From: Bacteroides sp.
GTDB taxonomy: Bacteria; Bacteroidota; Bacteroidia; Bacteroidales; Bacteroidaceae
Length of the DNA: 50,822 nt
Direction: 5' to 3'
Assembly (NCBI RefSeq): GCF_028690125.1
Contig: NZ_JAQVBV010000029.1
Span: 6,023 to 56,844 of the forward strand
Below are positions 1 through 5,324 of the stretch, piece after piece. Numbering within the stretch: position 1 is the stretch's first letter; the number at the start of each line of letters is the position of its first letter. The translations under genes and the position numbers were made by a program. The notes below the pieces were generated by a model, which made no database searches, was not told the origin of the DNA, and worked only from the letters and a program-made list of their open reading frames with translations.

Positions 1-53
1 TGCGCGCCATTTGTGAAGCTTTGACTTGCATTTCTGCTCACCCTTTAAAAGTG

Positions 54-75
54 GGGAAGTTTAGAGGAACTTCCC
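54..75 (-). terminator. Hairpin spanning the stop codon of the leftward gene 61-816
   Basis: An 8-bp perfect stem (GGGAAGTT 54-61 / AACTTCCC 68-75) has the TAA stop of the leftward gene in and next to its loop. Only a weak T run follows on the minus strand, so it could be an mRNA 3'-end stabiliser rather than a terminator. The same arrangement, a stop codon inside a hairpin loop, recurs at 2177 and 24410. Confidence 0.5.
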
Positions 76-816
76 GACCATCTCAACTCCTGTGGTGTTC
101 ATGAAGCTTGCAGCCCTGTCGATTACTCTGAGCCTTTTGGCTTCGGTCGCTCTGCGGCTCATCTCAGCCTGATAGCCGAGGACTTTGAACTGTGCGAATC
201 TCAGTTTGTGCTGGGCTTTATCCCATTTGTGCTCGGCTTCTGAGACCTTGTATTCGGTCAGGTTAGTCTTGAGCACATACAGCTGAGCGGGAATCCGCAG
301 GTCGCTGATGAGTCTGGTCTCTTCAAGGGCAAGATTCTTCTGTGCATCCTTGTAGTCAGTGAGGGTTGTTGCCGTATTGAGGCGCTCACGAAGCTCTGCG
401 AGTTTCGCCTTGTCCTCATCCGGAATCTGTGCAAAGTTTGTGAGCACTTCGAGATGGCTGAGTGCCTCAAGCGGAGAGCCAGTTGACCCAACCGGTGTTG
501 GATTCCTGTATTTGTAGGTGATCTTAGTTTCCCATGCCTTGTGTTCATCGTTCCACACAGGCTTGGAGACTGGGATCTCTTCAGCGGGATATTTTGCCAT
601 CATGTCCTTGTAGTTTTCGATGAGGCTATCCAGCTGGCTCTTGCTTATCTCTTTACCGATCATGTATGAAGCCCTTGTAGCTTCAACCTTCGTGGACTTT
701 ACCATGTTCTTTGCGCTTTCCAGCTTCTGTAACACAGTTGAGTCTGGGAGGTCTTTGCATTCATCGGTAATGTGTGCTTCAACTGATTCCTGTGTAAGTG
801 TTGATAAGTCTACCAT
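61..816 (-). CDS. Hypothetical charged helical protein (251 aa)
   Basis: I do not recognise this protein. It is rich in Lys/Glu/Ala and looks largely helical, with likely coiled-coil stretches around residues 35-75 and 140-235, and no membrane segment. I start it at ATG 816 because AGGAG lies about 10 nt upstream (826-830). The frame stays open upstream for about 65 codons to a TAG near 1020, with a GTG at 873 but no good ribosome-binding site. Base composition is clearly more GC-rich than the AT-rich DNA that follows, so it may have a different history from the other left-end genes. A promoter at 1310 points towards it but lies about 470 nt from the start codon. Confidence 0.7.
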   Translation of the reverse strand: MVDLSTLTQESVEAHITDECKDLPDSTVLQKLESAKNMVKSTKVEATRASYMIGKEISKSQLDSLIENYKDMMAKYPAEEIPVSKPVWNDEHKAWETKITYKYRNPTPVGSTGSPLEALSHLEVLTNFAQIPDEDKAKLAELRERLNTATTLTDYKDAQKNLALEETRLISDLRIPAQLYVLKTNLTEYKVSEAEHKWDKAQHKLRFAQFKVLGYQAEMSRRATEAKRLRVIDRAASFMNTTGVEMVGKFL

Positions 817-1300
817 GTTGGTTATCTCCTGTGAATTGATAAGTTGAAGTTTCGCTGGTTTACATGTGTTCACAGCAACCTTGCAGTCCTGTGGTTCGTG
901 TGGCAGTCTCAGCTTGACTGCGTCTATCCGATAGGCTCGGCTGTGACACTCGGTATTCCCTCTGCGAGTCTCATTGGAATCGGTGTGGGTCTTGCCCGTC
1001 GTCGTCCAATGATTTAGTAGTCTTGGAGACTACTTTCTGCTTTGGGTTTTTAACCTATCTTAAAGTGATAGAACCCTTTGGGCACTCCTATCCAAATCGC
1101 CGGATCTACCGTGCGGTGAGTATAAGAGCCTTGCAGACTTCTAAGGCAATCGCCTGTTTTCACCTTCGGTTGCCTCTCTGCTGCCCAGGCTTAGCGGAAG
1201 TCACCGACTTCCTAAAAGCCTTTCGATTGTTTCTTAGTGTTTTTAGATTTTTTGTTTTCAAAAAACCAGAAAACGAAACAATACACCCAAACAAAAATTT
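817..1300. other. GC-rich non-coding stretch with several hairpins
   Basis: No gene can be supported here. The DNA is noticeably more GC-rich than the next 4 kb and holds several perfect short hairpins: AGTAGTC/GACTACT at 1016-1034, CTATC/GATAG near 1056-1072, and GGAAGTC/GACTTCC at 1196-1212. A longer possible pairing joins GACTTC near 1137 with GAAGTC at 1197-1202. It could be a structured leader for the gene at 61-816, transcribed from the minus-strand TATA box at 1310, or a small RNA. A 57-codon hydrophobic plus-strand frame from TTG 844 has no ribosome-binding site and I do not call it. Confidence 0.4.
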
Positions 1301-1309
1301 CCCACGCTG

Positions 1310-1317
1310 TATATAAA
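1310..1317 (-). promoter_or_regulatory. TATA box, left half of a divergent promoter pair
   Basis: On the minus strand this reads TTTATATA within AGGTTTATATA. The same 11-mer appears on the plus strand at 1375-1385, forming an inverted repeat around the hairpin at 1328. Expected initiation is near 1287, reading left towards the gene at 61-816. No coding sequence begins at the usual distance. Confidence 0.5.
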
Positions 1318-1327
1318 CCTTTCGATC

Positions 1328-1350
1328 CATGAAGTCGCTCGCTTCATGTT
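1328..1350. other. Perfect 7-bp hairpin between two divergent TATA boxes
   Basis: CATGAAG (1328-1334) pairs with CTTCATG (1342-1348) over a 7-nt loop, followed on the plus strand by TTTTC. It sits at the centre of two outward-facing TATA boxes (1310 and 1378). An operator for a dimeric regulator and a terminator are both possible. Confidence 0.4.
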
Positions 1351-1377
1351 TTCAAAAATAGACTTTAGACGGATAGG

Positions 1378-1385
1378 TTTATATA
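1378..1385 (+). promoter_or_regulatory. TATA box, right half of a divergent promoter pair
   Basis: TTTATATA preceded by GGATAGG. Transcription would start near 1408 and run into the hairpin/iteron region. No supportable open reading frame follows, so the transcript, if made, is probably non-coding. Confidence 0.45.
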
Positions 1386-1560
1386 GGAGATTCAAAAAAC
1401 CAGTAGCAAGAGGCTCGCCCACACCTATAAGTACATTATTTAAGCATTGGGTATCTTGTATTCGGTTTTTCAAATATCGCTATCAGTAAAAAAACGTAAT
1501 TTTGATAGACTTATATCTATCGAGACAACAGAATTGAAAATCAATTGGGTATCCCGAAAG

Positions 1561-1636
1561 CGAAAAATCAGACACTCGCGCGCGCGTCTACACGCATATG
1601 TGCGCATGTGCGCGCGCACGATAGTCTGTTTTTTCG
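1561..1636. repeat. Large imperfect inverted repeat with Z-DNA-prone centre
   Basis: Two 26-nt arms (1561-1586 and 1611-1636) match as inverted copies at 22 of 26 positions, around a 24-nt loop. Positions 1589-1620 are an unbroken 32-nt run of alternating pyrimidine-purine, and 1577-1586 is a (CG)5 run. Such GC-rich alternation is striking inside DNA that is otherwise mostly A and T. The structure could be an origin element, a cruciform, or a strong RNA hairpin. Confidence 0.7.
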
Positions 1637-1675
1637 ATAGCTTGCAGTTCTGTATAAATTTTTCCCAATAGTTGC

Positions 1676-1854
1676 CATAATAATATACTCTGGGAAAACA
1701 GAATTATGACTTCCTAAATATATTTTGAAAGTGAGACCATAATAATCTACTGTAAACAGTCTAAATTTTTTGAACCTGTTCCTATAATAATCTACTGTCC
1801 TAAGAACAGAACAGTTTAAAAAAATTAAAGAAGTTGCTATAATAATCTACTGTC
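1676..1854 (+). repeat. Four iteron-like direct repeats (YATAATAATCTACTGT)
   Basis: Copies begin at 1676 (diverged), 1738, 1783 and 1838, at unequal spacings of 62, 45 and 55 bp. The last three share ATAATAATCTACTGT exactly. Each is followed by a short inverted repeat using its own ACTGT end, for example ACTGT-aa-ACAGT at 1749-1760 and TGTCT/AGACA at 1851-1863. They resemble replication iterons or operators. The spacing is too irregular and the repeats too few for a CRISPR array. Confidence 0.55.
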
Positions 1855-1903
1855 TCGAAGACAAACAACTGTCTAAAGAAAAATCGTTATCAGTAAGCTT
1901 TTA

Positions 1904-1911
1904 CATATAAA
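1904..1911 (-). promoter_or_regulatory. Minus-strand TATA box without a nearby gene
   Basis: On the minus strand this reads GTTACC-TTTATATG, close to the GATACC-TTTATATA of the two promoters at 2537 and 2894. Initiation would fall near 1880 and run left through the iterons. No gene lies at normal distance, so a small RNA is possible. Confidence 0.35.
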
Positions 1912-1948
1912 GGTAACGCTCATTAGAATCGTTATCGGTTACTTAAAG

Positions 1949-1956
1949 GATATAAA
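1949..1956 (-). promoter_or_regulatory. Minus-strand TATA box without a nearby gene
   Basis: The minus strand reads GATGCC-TTTATATC, similar to the upstream half of the promoters at 2537 and 2894. It lies 45 bp from the TATA box at 1904. No gene is seen downstream at the usual distance. Confidence 0.3.
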
Positions 1957-2074
1957 GGCATCGCTCGAAATTAACAGTCAAACATTCTAACATTTAAAAA
2001 AATCTTTAACTAAACCACAAAACTTAAATACCCTAATTTCCAGGCTAAAGATTTTTTAACAGTTAAGCGACAGG

Positions 2075-2084
2075 TTTATATATA
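2075..2084 (+). promoter_or_regulatory. Plus-strand TATA box of a possible ~100-nt transcript
   Basis: ACAGG-TTTATATATA gives expected initiation near 2105. About 90 nt downstream is a strong hairpin with a T run (2177-2202). The stretch between is almost entirely A and T and has no reading frame of note. A short non-coding RNA is possible. Confidence 0.35.
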
Positions 2085-2176
2085 ATCGAAACATAGCTTT
2101 AATCAGGATAGATAATAAAAAAATAATAATAAAAAAATATTTAGAAAGTTATAAAAATAAACTAAAAAAAAAGAAT

Positions 2177-2202
2177 AGGACTCTTTAATAGAGTCCTTTT
2201 TT
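2177..2202. terminator. Bidirectional hairpin terminator
   Basis: An 8-bp perfect stem (AGGACTCT 2177-2184 / AGAGTCCT 2190-2197) has a 5-nt loop. T6 follows on the plus strand, and a run of eight T follows shortly after on the minus strand. The loop contains the TAA stop of the leftward gene 2185-2502, so stem and coding end overlap. Confidence 0.75.
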
Positions 2203-2502
2203 AATTGTTTGTGTTAAGATTAAAAGCTGTTTTAACATTATGTTAATCATTAAAACAGCATGCCGTTTTTGAATTTCTGGAATTTCGGTATCAGTCGAAA
2301 CAGTTGTTTTTAAGAAGTTAAGAGAATCAGAAACAACAGCCAGAACCGATAAGCTATAACTTCTTGAATCATACATTAATTCAAAAGCGCTAACGGTAGA
2401 CTCTACAAGGTCTCTTATCTCTAAAGAGTAAGATCTGTTAAAAAATTTCTGAAGTGTCTCAAATTCATTCATTACAAGTTCATCAAGCTTAAACATACTC
2501 AT
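2185..2502 (-). CDS. Hypothetical small helical protein (105 aa)
   Basis: I do not recognise this protein. It looks all-helical, with alternating hydrophobic and charged residues and no cysteine cluster or membrane segment. ATG 2502 is supported by GGTGAT at 2509-2514, 6 nt upstream. A TATA box at 2537-2544 puts the expected transcript start next to that GGTGAT. Its layout (small helical protein, own promoter, GGTGAT leader) matches the neighbour at 2596-2859, so the two may be distant relatives or simply share an early-gene architecture. Its stop codon lies in a terminator loop. Confidence 0.8.
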   Translation of the reverse strand: MSMFKLDELVMNEFETLQKFFNRSYSLEIRDLVESTVSAFELMYDSRSYSLSVLAVVSDSLNFLKTTVSTDTEIPEIQKRHAVLMINIMLKQLLILTQTIKKGLY

Positions 2503-2536
2503 TTACTAATCACCAATAAAGAATACACATCTATTC

Positions 2537-2544
2537 TATATAAA
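2537..2544 (-). promoter_or_regulatory. Promoter of gene 2185-2502
   Basis: The minus strand reads GAGATACC-TTTATATA-GAATAG. Initiation about 26 bp downstream falls near 2515, giving a leader of only about 12 nt that begins at the GGTGAT ribosome-binding site. The same GAGATACC-TTTATATA string occurs at 2894. Confidence 0.75.
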
Positions 2545-2575
2545 GGTATCTCACAGGACTCGAAAAATTTAAGAA

Positions 2576-2595
2576 GTTAAAAAATCGAAAAAAAA
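2576..2595 (-). terminator. Poly-T terminator of gene 2596-2859
   Basis: Directly after the stop codon the minus strand reads T8-CGA-T6-AAC. An identical 20-mer on the same strand ends the operon at 4479-4498, and a related T-rich stretch is at 3151-3164. Oligo-T without a hairpin is the usual archaeal termination signal. Confidence 0.7.
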
Positions 2596-2859
2596 TTAAT
2601 GTTTAAGGTAATTAAGGACTATTTCTCTAATTACCTTTAAGTCTTGTTTACTCTCTTTATTAATATCGGAATTCTTTTCTAATGTATCAATAAGGTTTAA
2701 GATATGTAAAAAATTAAATTTAGAATCAGAATTCTTTATTCTGTTTGCTTTTCTTACTATGTCACAAATTACCATAAAGTTTATGTAGTGTTCGGTTTCG
2801 AGTCCTTTAATATGTCCTAAATAAGCATTTATGAATCTTACTATATCTTTATTTTGCAT
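2596..2859 (-). CDS. Hypothetical small helical protein (87 aa)
   Basis: This is an unrecognised, Lys/Ile/Asn-rich helical protein with no clear motif. ATG 2859 has GGTGAT at 2866-2871. The TATA box at 2894-2901 places the expected transcript start almost exactly at that GGTGAT, so the leader is about 13 nt. A poly-T terminator follows the stop directly, making it a self-contained single-gene unit. Base composition is as AT-rich as the surrounding region. Confidence 0.75.
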   Translation of the reverse strand: MQNKDIVRFINAYLGHIKGLETEHYINFMVICDIVRKANRIKNSDSKFNFLHILNLIDTLEKNSDINKESKQDLKVIREIVLNYLKH

Positions 2860-2893
2860 TTAAGAATCACCAATATTAAGAAGGAATCCATTA

Positions 2894-2901
2894 TATATAA
2901 A
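2894..2901 (-). promoter_or_regulatory. Promoter of gene 2596-2859
   Basis: The minus strand reads GAGATACC-TTTATATA-TAATGG, matching the promoter at 2537 over its first 16 positions. Initiation is expected near 2872, next to GGTGAT. Confidence 0.75.
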
Positions 2902-3005
2902 GGTATCTCATAGAATCAGGAAAGTTTAGACTGTTCTCTAAAAACAGATAGCCTGGAAATAATCGCTATCAGTAGACAGCCTGGATTTTTACATATCAGA
3001 ATATC

Positions 3006-3024
3006 ATAAGCTATTATAGCTTAT
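3006..3024. repeat. Perfect palindrome ATAAGCTAT-T-ATAGCTTAT
   Basis: Two 9-bp arms are separated by a single base, in non-coding DNA about 110 bp upstream of the promoter at 2894. The size and symmetry suit a dimeric DNA-binding protein. Confidence 0.55.
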
Positions 3025-3047
3025 CAGGTTTACGTATAGCTTGATAG

Positions 3048-3063
3048 TTAAGTTTAAACTTAA
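3048..3063. repeat. 16-bp perfect palindrome TTAAGTTTAAACTTAA
   Basis: A self-complementary sequence lies 24 bp from the palindrome at 3006. It is low in complexity, so chance is possible, but the pairing of two palindromes in one gap suggests an operator region. Confidence 0.4.
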
Positions 3064-3206
3064 ATTAGATAGGAATACCTTAAAACGAATGAGAACTTAA
3101 CTAAAAGCCTAAGAAAAAATATCCTTTTAAAAAAATTTAAATAAGTCATAAATCGAAAAAAAAATTTTACTGATTACAAACAAAAAAGTAACCAGTAGAA
3201 CGAATA

Positions 3207-3214
3207 TATATAAA
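3207..3214 (-). promoter_or_regulatory. Minus-strand TATA box without a clear gene
   Basis: The minus strand reads AATCC-TTTATATA-TATTCG, like the promoters at 2537 and 2894. Expected initiation is near 3184, only about 20 nt before a poly-T stretch at 3151-3164. No gene begins there. Confidence 0.3.
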
Positions 3215-3278
3215 GGATTGATGATAAATAAACTGATATATCCCATTTATCCATTTTATCACTTCCGAAAAATTTTTG

Positions 3279-3294
3279 GCGGGATTTCTCCCGC
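3279..3294 (-). terminator. Hairpin terminator of gene 3298-4068
   Basis: A GC-rich 6-bp stem (GCGGGA 3279-3284 / TCCCGC 3289-3294) lies 3 nt past the stop codon. On the minus strand it is followed by CAAAAATTTTT. Confidence 0.6.
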
Positions 3295-3297
3295 TTC

Positions 3298-4068
3298 TTA
3301 TGTTGCTGAAACTCTGGTTACTAAGTTACATTGAACAGTTCGCCCGTTGCAGGTTACTGCTGCTGTTCTTGTTTTTGGGATCTGATATTCAGAGAACCAT
3401 TTTTTAGCTCTCCTAAGTTTTTCATCGAGTCTCTTTAACTCGATTTTTCGGCTTTCGATAACAGCTGTTTGAAGCTGTATATCGTAGTCTTCACTTATTA
3501 CCGCTTCAAGGCAACTGATCCTGCTTTCGTAGACAGCTCTAAATTTTTCAGTCTGTTGCTTGTAAAGCTGTCTCATGCTTTCCATTTCAGCTTCATTGCG
3601 GCGCTTGCTACCGGTTTTTGGCGCAATTTCAATTTCATTGTCAAGTCCTTTTAGGAGTCTCTTGACTTCTTTAAGTTCGCGAATTACCGGATAGTTGTTA
3701 TATACATGCTTTTCAGAAATCAGTAGTCTCCGGCACTCTTTGACTTCCGAAAGAGCTTTTAACAGTTGACTTCTTTTAAGTTCAAACTGTTGCAATTCGA
3801 GAGCGGAAACCGTTTTATAAGTACAAATCGCTATCGGTTGCATTTCACGTTTAGGAATACTGAAAGAGTAGGCAACATCCGAAACTTTTTGCAGTCCGAG
3901 TCTCTCGATGTCGATTTTGACCTGTTCATCACTTACTGCACTTTTTTCGAAAGTTTCTTCCGTTATTGGTGCAAGGAACTCTCTAAAGTTTCTTGCAAGG
4001 TAGTCATCAATCTTTTCAGGATTAATATAACCCTCAGTTATAAGGTTTTCGTTAAATTGTTTAGTCAT
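3298..4068 (-). CDS. Hypothetical coiled-coil protein (256 aa)
   Basis: I do not recognise this protein. An N-terminal region of about 90 residues is followed by a long predicted coiled coil (about 95-230) rich in Leu, Lys, Arg and Glu. The last 25 residues are Thr/Val-rich with two cysteines. There is no membrane segment. ATG 4068 has GGAG about 8 nt upstream and a TATA box at 4136-4143, leaving a leader of about 45 nt with a small TTGTCG/CGACAA hairpin. In size and helical character it resembles the gene at 61-816, but I see no clear sequence identity. A scaffolding or DNA-binding role is possible but unsupported. Confidence 0.8.
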   Translation of the reverse strand: MTKQFNENLITEGYINPEKIDDYLARNFREFLAPITEETFEKSAVSDEQVKIDIERLGLQKVSDVAYSFSIPKREMQPIAICTYKTVSALELQQFELKRSQLLKALSEVKECRRLLISEKHVYNNYPVIRELKEVKRLLKGLDNEIEIAPKTGSKRRNEAEMESMRQLYKQQTEKFRAVYESRISCLEAVISEDYDIQLQTAVIESRKIELKRLDEKLRRAKKWFSEYQIPKTRTAAVTCNGRTVQCNLVTRVSAT

Positions 4069-4135
4069 TCTTTTTAACTCCTATATTGCTTTTTGTCGCT
4101 TACGCTTTTCGACAATACATAGTATGTTTACAACC

Positions 4136-4143
4136 TATATAAA
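4136..4143 (-). promoter_or_regulatory. Promoter of gene 3298-4068
   Basis: The minus strand reads CAAG-TTTATATA-GGTTG. Initiation is expected near 4113, 45 nt before the ATG. The AAG-TTTATATA core is shared with the promoter at 4919. Confidence 0.65.
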
Positions 4144-4324
4144 CTTGTTGTTTAAAGAAATTTCAAAAGTGATAAAAATAAAAACAGATACAAGAGAACC
4201 ATAAGCATACTTTTATAAAAGTAAAAAATTGGTTCTCTTAGAATATTTTGCAATAGTGATAAAAATATTTTTTTGAGAAAATGGACTGACTAAAAACAAC
4301 ATCAGTAAAACCAGGCTAAAGAAA

Positions 4325-4481
4325 TTTAGACAGTTGTTGCGACAACTACTTTCTAAAAAAAATTTAGAGAGTTAACACTCAAAAAAAAGTTTAGACAGTT
4401 AACTTAATGGTTACTTAATTATTGCTTACGCTAACAATATATATAAAGCTATCGAATAACCACATAAAAGTTTAGACAGTT
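4325..4481 (+). repeat. Three direct repeats TTTAGACAGTT
   Basis: Exact copies lie at 4325-4335, 4390-4400 and 4471-4481, with a near copy (TTTAGAGAGTT) near 4365. They surround the unassigned TATA box at 4440. Similar strings (TTTAGACTGTT) occur near 2926. Confidence 0.45.
4440..4447 (-). promoter_or_regulatory. Minus-strand TATA box without a clear gene
   Basis: The minus strand reads TAGC-TTTATATATATTG. Expected initiation is near 4414, followed by two T8 runs near 4385 and 4362, so any transcript would be very short. Confidence 0.3.
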
Positions 4482-4498
4482 AAAAAATCGAAAAAAAA
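4479..4498 (-). terminator. Poly-T terminator of the 4503-4894 operon
   Basis: The minus strand reads T8-CGA-T6-AAC, the same 20-mer as at 2576-2595. It starts 4 nt after the stop of the small membrane peptide, which supports that peptide being the last gene of the unit. Confidence 0.65.
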
Positions 4499-4502
4499 AT
4501 AA

Positions 4503-4580
4503 TTAGATTATTGCTATAATAGAGAGAACTATTAAAGCAATAAAAACGAAAATACCAAACAGAACATATCTAAAATCCAT
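4503..4580 (-). CDS. 25-aa single-span membrane peptide
   Basis: ATG 4580 overlaps the TAA of the upstream gene by one base (TAATG). It is preceded 6 nt earlier by a full-consensus ribosome-binding site AGGAGGTGA (4587-4595), the best in the left part of the window. The peptide starts MDFRYVLFG and continues as one uninterrupted hydrophobic helix of about 20 residues to the end. A poly-T terminator follows directly. Function is unknown; a small holin-like or membrane regulatory peptide is possible. Confidence 0.65.
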   Translation of the reverse strand: MDFRYVLFGIFVFIALIVLSIIAII

Positions 4581-4894
4581 TAAATGTCACCTCCTGTTAT
4601 CGGTTTTTCTAAATATAAATCGCTAGAATGAACAGGTAAAATTTTTTTCTTAAATATTAAAATGGTGTTCTCTTTATCTTTTTTCCATGTAGCATTAAAA
4701 TGTTTAGTTTTATTAACGTTTTTATAAGAGAGGTATTTTATAAAAACCTCATTATTACAAGAATCGCATACAAGATAAACACCATCATACTCTTTAACTA
4801 TTGAAATAAATTTTCCACAGTCTTTACATCTAACGAAAAATTCTTTTCTTAATTCGTTAGTTGTTTTTATCTTAATCTCTTTTTGTGTTATCAT
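4580..4894 (-). CDS. Zinc-ribbon protein (104 aa)
   Basis: Two CxxC knuckles, C23-x2-C26 and C43-x2-C46, form a zinc ribbon. The flanks are Lys-rich, and the C-terminal half is strand-like with no known domain. Such ribbons are common in archaeal DNA- or RNA-binding proteins, so a regulator role is an inference. The TATA box at 4919-4926 puts initiation within about 2 nt of ATG 4894, and no ribosome-binding site is present, so the message is probably leaderless. Its last codons contain the ribosome-binding site for the downstream membrane peptide. Confidence 0.75.
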   Translation of the reverse strand: MITQKEIKIKTTNELRKEFFVRCKDCGKFISIVKEYDGVYLVCDSCNNEVFIKYLSYKNVNKTKHFNATWKKDKENTILIFKKKILPVHSSDLYLEKPITGGDI

Positions 4895-4918
4895 GCTTTA
4901 TCTATATGTCATAGGTTG

Positions 4919-4926
4919 TATATAAA
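4919..4926 (-). promoter_or_regulatory. Promoter of the zinc-ribbon/membrane-peptide operon
   Basis: The minus strand reads TAAG-TTTATATA-CAACC. The box centre is about 28 bp from the ATG at 4894, the distance expected for a leaderless archaeal transcript. Confidence 0.7.
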
Positions 4927-5244
4927 CTTATTCTCTAAAGAAATTTCAAAAGACAAAAGTACAAATAACGCTTACTCATATCGAAATTTAAAAAATAAGT
5001 AATTTTTTAGAATTAGTAACACAAATTAAGAAACACTATCAGTAAAAAGCCTGGCTAGTTATAGTATATAAGTATTTTGGTTCTAATTCTATCACTATTT
5101 ATCATTAAGAATAACTGGCAAAAATAATTCCATAAGTTCCATATATGCAAAAATAACTTTCTAAATATATTTAGACCCCCCTCAATTTTATCACTGTCTA
5201 AAAATATAAAAAAGGTAGGCCAAGTTCATAAACATAAAATTTAG

Positions 5245-5292
5245 GAAAGCTTTAAATACGATGACGGATTTTGACAAAACATATTTATATTA
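5245..5292 (+). promoter_or_regulatory. Late promoter, class A (terminase operon)
   Basis: GAAA-GC-TTTAAATAC (TATA at 5251-5258) is followed 28 bp after its start by ACATATTTATATTAG (5279-5293) at the expected initiation site, with TTGACAAA just before it. The composite form is shared with the promoters at 11381, 21011 and 40668. Confidence 0.75.
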
Positions 5293-5324
5293 GTACTTTA
5301 AAATTATCGGAGGCACACGAATCA

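Larger units (their letters stand above)
1386..2176. other. Long AT-rich non-coding region, candidate replication or control region
   Basis: No convincing gene is present. The region contains, in order, a regulatory-type repeat (1476), a large imperfect hairpin with alternating purine-pyrimidine sequence (1561-1636), four iteron-like repeats (1676-1854), two minus-strand TATA boxes (1904, 1949), and a plus-strand TATA box (2075) followed by about 100 nt of almost pure A/T ending in a hairpin terminator (2177). A hairpin, iterons and very AT-rich DNA together resemble a replication origin, but no initiator gene is visible in the window. Confidence 0.4.
1476..2974 (+). repeat. Dispersed 13-bp motif ATCG(C/T)TATCAGTA
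   Basis: Copies are seen at 1476-1488, 1883-1895, 1928-1941 (ATCGTTATCGGTTA variant) and 2962-2974. Shortened forms, CATCAGTA and CTATCAGTA, lie near 4300 and 5036. The later copies are each followed within a few bases by CCTGG or CCAGG. All lie in non-coding DNA close to the leftward promoters, which suggests a repressor or activator binding site. Confidence 0.45.
2860..3278. other. AT-rich intergenic region with two perfect palindromes
   Basis: The region holds the promoter of 2596-2859, two AGCCTGGA copies flanking an ATCGCTATCAGTA motif, a 9-bp-arm palindrome at 3006-3024, a 16-bp palindrome at 3048-3063, a poly-T stretch at 3151-3164 and an extra minus-strand TATA box at 3207. No gene can be supported. 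Confidence 0.5.
4069..4502. other. AT-rich intergenic region with TTTAGACAGTT repeats
   Basis: It contains the promoter of 3298-4068 (4136), a CATCAGTA-CCAGG motif near 4300, three exact TTTAGACAGTT copies (4325, 4390, 4471), a small AGTTGT/ACAACT hairpin at 4332-4347, an unassigned minus-strand TATA box at 4440 and the poly-T terminator at 4479. No gene is supported. Confidence 0.5.
4895..5324. other. Divergent promoter region between early and late genes
   Basis: It holds the leftward promoter at 4919 and the rightward late promoter at 5251. Between them are an ACTATCAGTA-CCTGG motif near 5036 and otherwise AT-rich sequence. No reading frame is supported in this stretch. Confidence 0.5.

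Noticed and set aside
1100..1215. Possible tRNA or known riboswitch in the GC-rich left region.
   Set aside because: Hairpins are present but no cloverleaf, CCA-type end or recognised riboswitch core could be found by eye.
1258..1473. Leftward open frame of 71 codons.
   Set aside because: It crosses the divergent promoter and hairpin, has no ribosome-binding site and no recognisable pattern.
1447..1671. Rightward open frame of 74 codons through the large hairpin.
   Set aside because: The sequence is an accident of the alternating CG/CA run, with no ribosome-binding site and no protein-like pattern.
1676..1854. Possible CRISPR array.
   Set aside because: Only four imperfect 15-17-bp repeats at unequal spacing (62, 45, 55), in place of regular repeats of 24 bp or more; no cas gene in the window.
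3174..3254. Leftward 26-codon hydrophobic frame starting MDKWDIS.
   Set aside because: Hydrophobic and followed by a poly-T stretch, but it lies after a terminator with no promoter upstream, has a TATA box inside it and only a poor ribosome-binding site at 3-nt spacing.
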